From Rubrivivax sp. (GTDB lineage: Bacteria > Pseudomonadota > Gammaproteobacteria > Burkholderiales > Burkholderiaceae_C): DNA of 64,000 nucleotides. This document shows positions 26,348 to 34,745 of this stretch, piece by piece. The stretch is taken from assembly GCA_030653385.1 (NCBI GenBank), contig JAURZM010000020.1:163237-227236 (forward strand). The letters are read 5' to 3'. How positions within the stretch are numbered: position 1 is the stretch's first letter; every line of letters starts with the position of its first letter. Under the pieces are notes generated by a model. That model worked only from the letters and a program-made list of their open reading frames with translations. It had not been told where the DNA came from and did not search any database. Made by a program: the position numbers and the translations under genes.

Positions 26348-26353
26348 ATTCTA
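26348..26353 (-). promoter_or_regulatory. possible -10 element for tRNA-Arg
   Basis: TAGAAT on the minus strand ends 18 bases before the tRNA 5' end. No consensus -35 box is seen at the expected distance. Confidence 0.35.
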
Positions 26354-26419
26354 GCGCCGTGGGTCTGAAGCCTCTGGCGCGGTGCGGGGCGGCCCTGCAG
26401 GCGGTGCCATCGGCCCCTC

Positions 26420-26425
26420 TATAAT
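26420..26425 (+). promoter_or_regulatory. probable -10 element (TATAAT)
   Basis: Consensus TATAAT 46 bases before the cytochrome c ATG, conspicuous in this GC-rich sequence. The -35 region is poorly matched, so the promoter may be activator-dependent or tolerate a weak -35. Confidence 0.5.
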
Positions 26426-26470
26426 CACGGGGTTATTGACCGAGCAGGGCACCGCAGGCCCGAGGAATCC

Positions 26471-27019
26471 ATGAGCGATAGCAACCCCGCCGATCACGAC
26501 GGCCCGCACGAAGGCCCGATCCGCACCCCCAAGCAACTGGTGGCTGCCATCGTGGCGTCTTTTGTGGTGCCCGTCGTGGCCATCATCCTGCTGGTCAACT
26601 ACGTCGACTTCGGCGCCCGCGAAGGTGCCGGCAGCGATGGCCTGGGTGAAGAGGCCGTGGCCAAGCGCCTGCAACGGGTGGGTTCGGTGGAAATCCGCGA
26701 TGCGTCGGCCCCAGCCGTGCTGCGTGCCGGTGACGCCGTCTACGCGGCGCAGTGCGCGGCCTGCCACGCTTCCGGCGCGGCCGGTGCGCCCAAGTTCGCT
26801 GATGCCGCTGCCTGGGCCCCGCGCATCAGCACCGGTTACGAAGCGCTGCTGACGGCGGTCATCAAGGGCAAGGGCGCGATGGCCGCCCAGGGCGGTGGTG
26901 AATTCAACGACCTGGAACTGGGCCGCGCCGTGGTGCACCTGGTGAACAGCGCCGGCGGCAAGATGGATGAGCCCAAGGCACCGGCAGCAGCGGCATCGGC
27001 CGCCAGCGCACCGAACTGA
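26471..27019 (+). CDS. membrane-anchored c-type cytochrome (cytochrome c5-like)
   Basis: 182 residues behind a GAGGAA ribosome site. One transmembrane helix (about 24-44) acts as an uncleaved anchor, leaving the C-terminal haem domain in the periplasm. The haem motif CAACH is at 95-99 and a later MAAQGG methionine (near 140) is the likely sixth ligand. The C-terminus is a low-complexity Ala/Ser/Pro tail. It likely shuttles electrons to a terminal oxidase. It stands alone, with a TATAAT box upstream. The 151 bases between its stop and the next gene hold no gene I can support. Confidence 0.9.
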   Translation: MSDSNPADHDGPHEGPIRTPKQLVAAIVASFVVPVVAIILLVNYVDFGAREGAGSDGLGEEAVAKRLQRVGSVEIRDASAPAVLRAGDAVYAAQCAACHASGAAGAPKFADAAAWAPRISTGYEALLTAVIKGKGAMAAQGGGEFNDLELGRAVVHLVNSAGGKMDEPKAPAAAASAASAPN

Positions 27020-27170
27020 GATCGGTGTGGGGCCAACAGGCCCGCCGTGCAGAAGTCACATGGCCGCCGCGAGGCAGTCTTTTTGTGCCCGGCTGCGGCG
27101 CAGCGCTTGCATCCAGGGGCCAACCGACGCCGTATGACCCCTGATGCCTTGCCGTGAACCGCCCCCTTTT

Positions 27171-27698
27171 TCAGCCTCCGGGCAGCGGCCTGAGCACATA
27201 GCCGAAGCGCTGGGGCATGTCGGCAAAGTTCATCGCGCCCGGTTGCCAGTGGCCACTTTCCACGGCCTGCGCGGCGAGGCCCATGTCGAGTGTGTGCACC
27301 AGGCCGTGACCGATGTCGGTGTGCAGGAAGAGTCGACCGTGTTCGTCGAGCCAGCTGCTGTGCACCTGCGCCGGCTGGCCGGTGTGCGACACCACCGGCC
27401 AGCCCGCGGCTTCGCCCACGCGCCACACCCAGGGCGCGGCTTCGACTTCCACGTAGACCCGCTGCGGCCCGTTCTGAAAAAACCACGCGCCGCTGTCGTC
27501 GGGGGCGTAGTTGCGCTCGATGAACTCCCGCAGCTTTTCGTGTTCGATGCGGCTGCCCTTGACTTGCGGGAACGGGCCCGCGGCCTGGATGCGGTCGTCG
27601 CGCATGAACCAGTTGCCGCGTGTGTCCAGCGCCAGCCAGCCGTGGCAGTGCGGCACCTGGGGCCATTTCAACAGCGCAGCCTTGACGATGTCATCCAT
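27171..27698 (-). CDS. conserved hypothetical protein, DUF2946-like naming uncertain
   Basis: 175 residues with no signal peptide or membrane segment. The sequence is rich in Trp and His, with readable blocks MRDDRIQAAGPFPQ, KLREFIERNYAPDDSGAWFF and FLHTDIGHGLVHTLD. I remember close relatives in Bordetella and Comamonadaceae annotated only as a DUF, but I am not certain of the number and assign no function. It is the last gene of a probable minus-strand unit starting at purU (30-base gap after the yheT-like gene). Confidence 0.75.
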   Translation of the reverse strand: MDDIVKAALLKWPQVPHCHGWLALDTRGNWFMRDDRIQAAGPFPQVKGSRIEHEKLREFIERNYAPDDSGAWFFQNGPQRVYVEVEAAPWVWRVGEAAGWPVVSHTGQPAQVHSSWLDEHGRLFLHTDIGHGLVHTLDMGLAAQAVESGHWQPGAMNFADMPQRFGYVLRPLPGG

Positions 27699-27728
27699 GG
27701 CCTGGAAGGTACTCCACTCGCCGCTGTT

Positions 27729-28721
27729 TCATCCGTGCGCCAGCAACCAGTCGCTCACCGCCTGCGGCATGGCCAGCACGTTGGACGGATAACCGCCCTG
27801 CGGAAAACCCACGTGGCCGCCCTGCGCCGGTTGCCACAGCGTGACGAAGCGGCCCGCCTCGGCCGCGGTGGGCAGGCTGGCGGCCGGCACGAAGGGGTCG
27901 TTGCGGGCGTTCAGCACCAGTGCCGGGATGCGGATCTGCGCCAGGTGCGGCTTGGCCGAGGCGCGGGCCCAGTAGTCGGGTGTGTCGCGGTAGCCGTGCA
28001 GCGGCGCGGTGAAGACGTTGTCGAACTCGAACAGGTTGCGCGCGGCGGCCAGCTTGTCGCGGTCGAACAGGCCCGGGTGCTGTTGCCACTTGGCCAGTGC
28101 CTTGGGTTTCATCGTGGCCAGGAACATGCGCGAGTACACCAGCCAGTTGAAGCCCGTGTCGATGGCGCGGCCGGCGGCGGCCAGGTCGATGGGCGAACAC
28201 ACCGCGGCCACGCTGGCGGCCGTCTGCGCCGCGCTGTCACCGGCTTCCTGTGCCCAGCGCAGCAATGCATTGCCGCCCAGCGACACGCCCACCACCAGCA
28301 ACGGCAGCGCGCTGCGCTGGCGCAAGCGCTGCAGGATCCAGCCAATCTCTTCGAAATCACCCGAGTGGTAGGCCCGTGGCGCCAGGTTCAGCTCACCGCT
28401 GCAGCCGCGGAAGTGCGGCACGCTGTAGGCCCAGCCGCGCTGCTGCGCGACGGCAGCAAAGGCCTGCGCGTACTGGCTGCCGGTGCTGCCCTCCAGGCCG
28501 TGGAACAGCACCAGGTGGCGCGCCAGCTGCGCGCCGTGGCCTGTGCCACTGCCTTGCAGGTGGTCGACATCGATGAAGTCACCGTCGGGTGTGGGCCAGC
28601 GTTCGCGCACGAAGCGCGGCGCGGCGGCAACGCTGGGTGGCAGGCGAAGTGAACGGGTCGCGGCCCAGATGGTCTGCAGGTTGCCACCCGGCAGCCACAG
28701 CGGGGCTTGGTAACTCTGCAC
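27729..28721 (-). CDS. yheT: YheT-like alpha/beta hydrolase
   Basis: 330 residues (E. coli YheT about 340) from a GTG at 28721, two bases after the stop of the preceding NTF2-like gene. Family features: the N-terminal PLWLPGGNLQTIW, HGLEGSTGSQYAQA oxyanion region, nucleophile elbow GVSLGGNALL, and C-terminal ARNDPFVP and GGHVGF contributing Asp and His. It is a cytoplasmic serine hydrolase or esterase of undefined substrate. Close spacing puts it in one transcript with purU and the NTF2-like gene. Confidence 0.88.
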   Translation of the reverse strand: MQSYQAPLWLPGGNLQTIWAATRSLRLPPSVAAAPRFVRERWPTPDGDFIDVDHLQGSGTGHGAQLARHLVLFHGLEGSTGSQYAQAFAAVAQQRGWAYSVPHFRGCSGELNLAPRAYHSGDFEEIGWILQRLRQRSALPLLVVGVSLGGNALLRWAQEAGDSAAQTAASVAAVCSPIDLAAAGRAIDTGFNWLVYSRMFLATMKPKALAKWQQHPGLFDRDKLAAARNLFEFDNVFTAPLHGYRDTPDYWARASAKPHLAQIRIPALVLNARNDPFVPAASLPTAAEAGRFVTLWQPAQGGHVGFPQGGYPSNVLAMPQAVSDWLLAHG

Positions 28722-28723
28722 CG

Positions 28724-29191
28724 CTAGTGCAGCGTGGTGCCGGGTGCGGTGCCGGGGCGGTCGGCACCCAGCACCGGCGGTGCCTTCGCCGCGCCCGGGC
28801 TGGCATGGTGCGCGGCCAGGCGCCAGCCCTGCGCGGTCTTGACGTAGACGTTGGTGGCCAGCACCCAGGCCGTCTGCCGGCCCTGTGGGTTCACGACGTC
28901 GATGCGTTCGGCCAGGTGGTGCACCGCCGTGCCCATGTGCTGCAGCCGGTGCACCTGTTCGGGCGACACCGGCACGCCACCGTTGACGAAAACAGCCTCG
29001 AAGGTGGCGCGGATGGCAACAGGGCCGATGGCCCGCCCGCCACCCGGGTGCACACACACCACCTCGTCGTCGTCGGCCCAGACGGCCATCAGCTTGTCGA
29101 TGTCGCCGCGCTGCAGCGCTTCGTAGAACTGCGCTTCCACGTCGTCGGGGCTGCCCAACAGCGTGGCGGCAGGAACGGGGTGGCGGGCCAT
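28724..29191 (-). CDS. NTF2/SnoaL-like nuclear-transport-factor-2 family protein
   Basis: 155 residues. A cone-shaped NTF2 fold is suggested by DVEAQFYEALQRGDIDKLMAVWADDDEVVCVHPGG split across the first 55 residues, and by the later ATNVYVKTAQGWRLAAHHAS. Members of this group include small hydrolases, isomerases and ligand-binding proteins; no activity can be assigned. It lies 21 bases after the purU stop and 2 bases before the yheT-like start. Confidence 0.85.
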   Translation of the reverse strand: MARHPVPAATLLGSPDDVEAQFYEALQRGDIDKLMAVWADDDEVVCVHPGGGRAIGPVAIRATFEAVFVNGGVPVSPEQVHRLQHMGTAVHHLAERIDVVNPQGRQTAWVLATNVYVKTAQGWRLAAHHASPGAAKAPPVLGADRPGTAPGTTLH

Positions 29192-29212
29192 CGGTTCAGC
29201 GGCCGTGCCGCT

Positions 29213-30097
29213 TCAGCGGAAGACCACGCACTTGTGGCCATTGATCAGCACGCGGTGTTCCACGTGCCAGCGCACCGCACGGGCCAGCACCATGCATTCG
29301 ATGTCGCGACCGACGGCGGTGAAGTCCTCGGCCGACAGCGTGTGGTCCACCCGCTGCACGTCCTGTTCGATGATCGGGCCTTCGTCCAGGTCGGCGGTCA
29401 CGTAGTGCGCGGTGGCGCCGATGAGCTTGACACCACGGGCATGGGCTTGGAAGTAGGGCCGTGCACCTTTGAAGCTGGGCAGGAAGCTGTGGTGGATGTT
29501 GATGGCGCGGCCGGCCAGCGCCTGGCAGAAGTCGCTGCTGAGGATCTGCATGTAACGCGCCAGCACCACCAGGTCGATGCGCTCGCGGTTGATCAACGCT
29601 TCGACCTGCTGCTCTTGCGCGCGCTTGGTTTCCGCGCTGCTGCCACCCATCAGGGGCAGGTGGTGGAAAGGGATGTCGTAGCTGGCTGCCAGACCTTCGA
29701 AGCTGCGGTGGTTGGACACGATGGCGAGGATGTCCACCGCCAGCGAACCGCTCTTGAAGCGGAACAGCAGGTCGTTCAGGCAGTGCCCGTGCTGGCTGAC
29801 CATCAGCAGCACCCGCGGCTTCTTGGCCAGGGGGTGGATGTGCACCTGCAGGCTGAACTGTTGGCGTGTGTGTTCGAACAGCGTCAGCAGCGTGTCGGCG
29901 CTGGCCAGTTGTGGGGGCGCCTGGAAATGCACGCGCATGAAAAACCAACCCGTGGCATCGTCGCCCTCCAGGTCGCCGAACTGCTGAGAATCGATGATGT
30001 TGCAACCGGCCTGGTACAGCAGGCCAGAAACCGCGTGCACGATGCCCTTGGTGTCGGGGCAGGCCAGCGTGAGGACAAACTGATGATCGATCGGCAT
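29213..30097 (-). CDS. purU: formyltetrahydrofolate deformylase
   Basis: 294 residues, close to the family norm of about 280-290. It hydrolyses 10-formyl-THF to formate and THF, balancing one-carbon units in the cytoplasm. The N-terminal ACT domain (1-85, starting FVLTLACPDTKGIVHAVSG) senses effectors such as glycine and methionine in known enzymes. The C-terminal formyltransferase-like domain shows INIHHSFLPSF with the catalytic Asn-His, and VTADLDEGPII with the catalytic Asp. It is the first gene of a minus-strand run (purU, NTF2-like, yheT-like, hypothetical). It is divergent from the ECF sigma gene 23 bases away. Confidence 0.95.
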   Translation of the reverse strand: MPIDHQFVLTLACPDTKGIVHAVSGLLYQAGCNIIDSQQFGDLEGDDATGWFFMRVHFQAPPQLASADTLLTLFEHTRQQFSLQVHIHPLAKKPRVLLMVSQHGHCLNDLLFRFKSGSLAVDILAIVSNHRSFEGLAASYDIPFHHLPLMGGSSAETKRAQEQQVEALINRERIDLVVLARYMQILSSDFCQALAGRAINIHHSFLPSFKGARPYFQAHARGVKLIGATAHYVTADLDEGPIIEQDVQRVDHTLSAEDFTAVGRDIECMVLARAVRWHVEHRVLINGHKCVVFR

Positions 30098-30120
30098 CGG
30101 CAAGATTGTAGGGACCGGGC

Positions 30121-30753
30121 ATGAACCGCGTCGAACCGCAGGACTGGCCACAGAAGAGCCACGAACTGGCCCAGTTGCTGGCAAAAACCGGGCTGGGCGA
30201 TCGGGCCGCGTTTGCACGCCTGTACGAACGCAGCAGCGGCCACCTGCTGGCCGTGGTGCTGCGCATCCAGCGCGACCGGGCCCTGGCCGAAGACCTGCTG
30301 CAAGAGGTTTATGTCTCGGTGTGGAAGGCAGCCGCCAGCTTCGACGCCGCCCGCAGCCAGCCGCTGACCTGGATGACCCACATCGCCCGCAACCGCGCCA
30401 TCGACAGCCTGCGCCGCGCGCAGGCGCAACCGCGGCTGGAAAGCACCACGCGCGACGAAGACGACGACCGCCCCGATGCCAACGAAGCCCTGGCCGACGA
30501 AAGCCCAGGCCCGTTGGACCTGCTCGGCCTGGCCAGCCAGAAACGGCAGCTCTCGGCCTGCATGGAACACCTGACCCCGCCGCAGCGCCAGAGCGTGGCG
30601 CTGGCCTTTTTCGATGGCCTGTCGCATGCCGAAGTGGCCGCGCAGCTGCGTGAACCGTTGGGCACCGTGAAAAGCTGGGTGCGGCGCGCGCTGAACACCT
30701 TGAAGGGTTGCCTGGACCGGGCGGCCGTTCGAGACACCACAGGGGCGGTGTGA
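30121..30753 (+). CDS. ECF sigma factor
   Basis: 210 residues with sigma-70 region 2 (about 28-95: FARLYERSSGHL, LAEDLLQEVYVSVW, TWMTHIARNRAIDSLRR) and region 4 (about 148-197: LTPPQRQSVALAFFDGLSHAEVAAQL, split here at the helix-turn-helix). A 40-residue acidic linker joins them. Its TGA overlaps the ATG of the anti-sigma gene (TGATG), the usual arrangement. The pair resembles the EcfG-unrelated SigK/RskA class. No target operon is obvious next door. Confidence 0.92.
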   Translation: MNRVEPQDWPQKSHELAQLLAKTGLGDRAAFARLYERSSGHLLAVVLRIQRDRALAEDLLQEVYVSVWKAAASFDAARSQPLTWMTHIARNRAIDSLRRAQAQPRLESTTRDEDDDRPDANEALADESPGPLDLLGLASQKRQLSACMEHLTPPQRQSVALAFFDGLSHAEVAAQLREPLGTVKSWVRRALNTLKGCLDRAAVRDTTGAV

Positions 30754-31460
30754 TGGACTACGGCAAACCCACCCTCGCCGACGCGCTGGCCGCGCAATAC
30801 GTCGCCGGCACCCTGCGTGGCGCTGCAAGGCGCCGCTTCGAAACGCTGCTGCCCAGCCATCCGGCGCTGCAAAACGCGGTGCGTGAATGGCAGGACCGCC
30901 TGATGCCGCTGACCGGCGCACTGCAGCCCGAAACCCCGTCGCCTGCTGTCTGGCATGCCATCGAAGGCCGCCTGTGGCCGGCGCCCACCGTGTTGCCCTG
31001 GTGGCAGCGGCTGGGTCTGTGGCGCGCCTTGTCCGGTGTCGCGATGGTGGCCGTGGTGGGCATGGCGGTGCTGGTCAACCAGCCTTCGCCGCCACAGGCA
31101 CCGGTGGTGGTGGTGCTGCAGAGCACCGGCACGGCGCTGCCCGACGGAACGGGTGCACCCGGCAGCGTGGTGGCCAGCTTCAGTGCCGACGGCCGCGCGC
31201 TGGTGGCCGTGCCCTTGACCAAGGTGGCGCTGCAGACCGACCGCGTGCTGCAACTCTGGTGGGCGCAGGTCGAAGGCCCGCCCAGGTCGCTGGGCCTCAT
31301 CAAGGCCGACGGCACGACCGTGCTGCCGCCTGGAAGCCTGCCGGGCGGTTTGCGTGGCAGCGGCATCGACCACATGGCGGTCAGTGTCGAGCCGCCGGGC
31401 GGGTCGCCCACCGGTCTGCCCACCGGGCCGGTGGTGTTCTACGGCAAGCTGCAGCTGTAG
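30753..31460 (+). CDS. anti-sigma factor, RskA-like
   Basis: 235 residues. The N-terminal cytoplasmic part (1-85) should bind the sigma factor (LAAQYVAGTLRGAARRRFETLL). One transmembrane helix follows (about 92-110, LSGVAMVAVVGMAVLVN), and then a periplasmic RskA-type beta domain (120-235; LQLWWAQVEGPPRSLGLI and GGSPTGLPTGPVVFYGKL are typical). No zinc HxxxCxxC motif is present, so redox sensing of the ZAS type is unlikely; release by regulated proteolysis is the general model. It is translationally coupled to the sigma gene. Confidence 0.9.
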   Translation: MDYGKPTLADALAAQYVAGTLRGAARRRFETLLPSHPALQNAVREWQDRLMPLTGALQPETPSPAVWHAIEGRLWPAPTVLPWWQRLGLWRALSGVAMVAVVGMAVLVNQPSPPQAPVVVVLQSTGTALPDGTGAPGSVVASFSADGRALVAVPLTKVALQTDRVLQLWWAQVEGPPRSLGLIKADGTTVLPPGSLPGGLRGSGIDHMAVSVEPPGGSPTGLPTGPVVFYGKLQL

Positions 31461-31487
31461 TTCAGCTGTCGGGTTCAGGCGGCCAGT

Positions 31488-32537
31488 TCAGGCGGCCACC
31501 ACCGACAGGCCGCGCTCCACCAGGCGCAGGCCCAGCGTTTCGCCCACGTGCCAGGCCCTTTGCACGTCGGGCGAGACGACGAAGATCTCGCCCAGCGCGG
31601 TGTTCACGGTCAGCTCCTGCACATTGCCCAGATAGGCCAGCTTGGCCAGCGTGCCTTCCAGCGCGCCCGGCCCAGGTGCCACCACCTGCCAGGCCTCGGG
31701 CCGCACGGCCACCTTCACGGCGCCACTGCGCACCGGGCGCCGCGCATGCACGATGAAGGGCCCCAGCTGCACGGTGCCGTCGTCCAGCGCCTGGCCGGCA
31801 AAGAGCATGGCCTCGCCCATGAAGCCGGCGACAAACTCGCTGTCAGGCTGTTCGTACAACTGCTGCGGCGTGCCAGCCTGCGCGATGAGGCCGGCGTTCA
31901 TGATCACGATCTGGTCGCTGACGGCCAGCGCTTCGCTCTGGTCGTGGGTGACGTAGGCCACGGTGAGTTTCAGGCGCTGCTGCAGCGCGCGGATTTCCTC
32001 GCGCATGCTGCGGCGCAGGCGTGCGTCCAGGTTGCTCAGCGGCTCGTCGAAGAGCAGCACGCTGGGTTCCAGCACCAGACTGCGCGCCACCGCCACACGC
32101 TGTTGCTGGCCACCCGACAGTTCGCTGGGGCTGCGCTGGTCGTAACCCGTCAGGCCCACACTTTCCATCGCGGCCTTGGCGCGGCGTGTGGCTTCGGTCT
32201 TGCCCACACCGCTGACGTTCAGGCCGTAGCTGACGTTTTCAATCACGCTGAGGTGCGGGAACAGCGCATAACTCTGGAACACCATGCTCACGTTGCGCTC
32301 GGCCGGTCCCAGCGTGGTGACGTCGTGACCGTCGATGAGGATCTGGCCGCTGCTGGGTGAATCCAGCCCGGCGATCATGCGCAGCGTGGTCGTCTTGCCG
32401 CAGCCGCTGGGCCCCAGGATGGTGGTCAGCGTGCCCTTGGGCACGACCAGGTCGATGCCCTTCACGACCAGCGGCGAATCGCTGCCGCCGTAGCGCTTGG
32501 TGACCTGCCGGAATTCGATGCCCCTGGATTCACTCAT
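31488..32537 (-). CDS. ABC importer ATPase, FbpC/AfuC type
   Basis: 349 residues. Walker A GPSGCGKT (about 42-49), signature LSGGQ (about 138-142), Walker B VLLFDEP, and H-loop VTHDQSEA are all intact. A C-terminal TOBE-like domain (about 250-349) is present, as in the polyamine/iron/maltose importers. The ATG overlaps the permease stop codon (ATGA). It energises uptake by the permease and binding protein encoded just upstream on the same strand. The substrate is probably ferric iron, or alternatively a phosphonate or another small anion. Confidence 0.92.
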   Translation of the reverse strand: MSESRGIEFRQVTKRYGGSDSPLVVKGIDLVVPKGTLTTILGPSGCGKTTTLRMIAGLDSPSSGQILIDGHDVTTLGPAERNVSMVFQSYALFPHLSVIENVSYGLNVSGVGKTEATRRAKAAMESVGLTGYDQRSPSELSGGQQQRVAVARSLVLEPSVLLFDEPLSNLDARLRRSMREEIRALQQRLKLTVAYVTHDQSEALAVSDQIVIMNAGLIAQAGTPQQLYEQPDSEFVAGFMGEAMLFAGQALDDGTVQLGPFIVHARRPVRSGAVKVAVRPEAWQVVAPGPGALEGTLAKLAYLGNVQELTVNTALGEIFVVSPDVQRAWHVGETLGLRLVERGLSVVAA

Positions 32538-34726
32538 GCACTTGTCTTTCTTCGGCCCAGCTTGCGTTCGCCCACCAAAAACTGGATCAGCGCGGTGGCC
32601 AGCGACATCAACACGATCAGCACCGTGCAGTAGGCCAGCGCCACGCCGTAGTCGCCGTTGCCCACACGCCCGATGATGTAGGTGGTGGCCAGTTCGTTTT
32701 CCGCCGTCACCAGGAAGATCACCGCCGACACCGTGGTCATGCTGCGCACGAAGCTGTAGACCAGCGCCGCCACCAGCGCGGGTTTCAAGAGCGGCAAGAC
32801 GATGCGCCGCAGCGTCGTGCCGGTGCTGGCTCGCAACATGGTGCTGGCTTCGTCCAGGCTCTTGTCCAGCTGCTTGAAGCTGGCGGTGCCGGCGCGCACG
32901 CCCACCGGCAGGTTGCGGAAGACAAAACACAGCACGATGATCAGGCCGGTGCCGGTCAACTCGAACGGCGGCACGTTGAAGGCCAGGATGTAGCTCACGC
33001 CCAGCACCGTGCCGGGAATCGCAAAGGCCAGCAGCGCGCTGAACTCAAACGCCTTCTGCCCCGCGAACTGCGTGCGTGCCAAGAGCCAGCTGATCAACAG
33101 GCCCAGTGCCGAACAGATGGGCGCGGCAATGGCCGCCAGCTTCAGCGTCGTGAAGAGCGAATTCCAAGCCGTGCCGGCCCAGATCAAACCGTGTTCGCCC
33201 CACTGCAGGTCGAAGGCGGTGATGAAGTGTTTCAGCGTGGGTGTGTAGTCGCGGCCCCAGGTCTGCACGAAGCCGCCGATGAAGGCAAACAGGTACACCA
33301 CCAACGTGAAGGCCAGCCAGGGCCCGGCCACACCCAGGCAGAGGCGGCGCACGCCGTCGGGCAGCGGCATGGCCACACCCGCGTCGCCCTTGCCCGACAC
33401 CGTGGTGTAGCTGGTGCGGCCCAGCACACGCTGCTGGATGAAAAACACCGTCAACGCAAAGCCAGTGAGGATGAGCGCCAGGCTGGCGGCACGGCCCTGG
33501 TCGTACTGCGCACCGACGATGGCAAAAAAGATGTCGGTCGACAGCACCGCGTACTGCCCGCCCACGACGATGGGGTTGCCGAAGTCGGCCATGCTTTCGA
33601 TGAAGCCCACCAGGAAGGCGTTTGCCAGGCCGGGTTTCAGCAGCGGCAGCGTCACCGTCATGAACGTGCGCACGCGGCTGGCACGCAGTGTCTGCGCCGC
33701 TTCTTCCAGGCTGGGCGAGATGCCCTGCACAACACCGCGCATGATCATGAAGGCGATCGGCGTGAAGGCAAACATCTGCGCCAGCCAGACACCGAAGAGG
33801 CCGTAGAACCAGCGCGTGGGCGTGATGCCGAAGGCGTATTCCAGGAACTGGTTGACCAGGCCTGCACGGCCGAACAGCAATATCAGGCCCAGGCCCACCA
33901 CAAACGGCGGCGTGATGATGGGCAAGAGCGCCAGCACGTTCAGCGGCTTGTTCAGGCGCCGGTTGCCGCGTTCGGCGTACAGCGCGATCAGCGTGCCCAG
34001 AAAGGTGGTGCCGGTGGCCGTCAGCAGCCCCAGGAACAGCGTGTTCCAGGCCACGCCGCAGCGCACGCCGCCGGCCAGGCAGCCCAGACCCCACACCCGT
34101 TCATGGCCCAGACGTTCGCCCAGCGCGGCCGGCGAAAAGGCGCCGTCTTCGTTCAGGAAAGCGCCCAGCAGGCTCTTGCCCACCGGCATGGCCACGAAGA
34201 GGATCAGCATCGCACTGCACAGCACCACCGCGCCGGCGATGAAGAAGTCGCCGCGAAAGTAACCCAAGCGCGCGATGCCCGCGCCCAGCAACATCAACAG
34301 CGCCAGCAGCACGAGTGCACCACCCAGGCCGATGCCGAACTGGCCCTGCGGCAGTTCGCCGAACAGCGTGTTCAGGATGGCAAACGACCAGCCCGTGGCG
34401 CCGATGGTAAAACCCCCACCGACAACACCCAGCAGACCCAGCAGGCTGCCGGCCACCAGCGTCCAGCCCTGCGGCCGTCCGGCGGCCATGCGCCAGGCGA
34501 CTGCACACAGCAGCAGGCCGGCCAGGCCCAGCCACAACCAGGGCCGGCCGTGTTGCAGCGCATGCACCAGGGCGCTGGCCGTTTCGCTGCCACCGAACAC
34601 ACCGGGCAGCGACTTCAGCAGCGACAGGTTCTGCGGAAAGTACCAGGGCAACAGCACGAAGGCTGCTGCGCCCAGCGCCAGCCAGGCCAGCAAGACGCTG
34701 CGGGCGCGTTGCCGGCCGCGGTTCAT
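32534..34726 (-). CDS. ABC importer permease, two fused halves (AfuB/FbpB type)
   Basis: 730 residues with at least 12 to 14 hydrophobic segments. Two MetI-like permease domains are seen, each with an EAA-type loop (EEAAQTLRASRVRTFMTVTLPLLKPG split near residue 350, and DEASTMLRASTGTTLRR near 640). The length matches the long AfuB form with an extra N-terminal membrane region rather than the shorter FbpB. It forms the channel together with the ATPase downstream (4-base overlap) and the binding protein upstream (19-base gap). Confidence 0.92.
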   Translation of the reverse strand: MNRGRQRARSVLLAWLALGAAAFVLLPWYFPQNLSLLKSLPGVFGGSETASALVHALQHGRPWLWLGLAGLLLCAVAWRMAAGRPQGWTLVAGSLLGLLGVVGGGFTIGATGWSFAILNTLFGELPQGQFGIGLGGALVLLALLMLLGAGIARLGYFRGDFFIAGAVVLCSAMLILFVAMPVGKSLLGAFLNEDGAFSPAALGERLGHERVWGLGCLAGGVRCGVAWNTLFLGLLTATGTTFLGTLIALYAERGNRRLNKPLNVLALLPIITPPFVVGLGLILLFGRAGLVNQFLEYAFGITPTRWFYGLFGVWLAQMFAFTPIAFMIMRGVVQGISPSLEEAAQTLRASRVRTFMTVTLPLLKPGLANAFLVGFIESMADFGNPIVVGGQYAVLSTDIFFAIVGAQYDQGRAASLALILTGFALTVFFIQQRVLGRTSYTTVSGKGDAGVAMPLPDGVRRLCLGVAGPWLAFTLVVYLFAFIGGFVQTWGRDYTPTLKHFITAFDLQWGEHGLIWAGTAWNSLFTTLKLAAIAAPICSALGLLISWLLARTQFAGQKAFEFSALLAFAIPGTVLGVSYILAFNVPPFELTGTGLIIVLCFVFRNLPVGVRAGTASFKQLDKSLDEASTMLRASTGTTLRRIVLPLLKPALVAALVYSFVRSMTTVSAVIFLVTAENELATTYIIGRVGNGDYGVALAYCTVLIVLMSLATALIQFLVGERKLGRRKTSA

Positions 34727-34745
34727 CGGGGGATAACCTGCCGCT

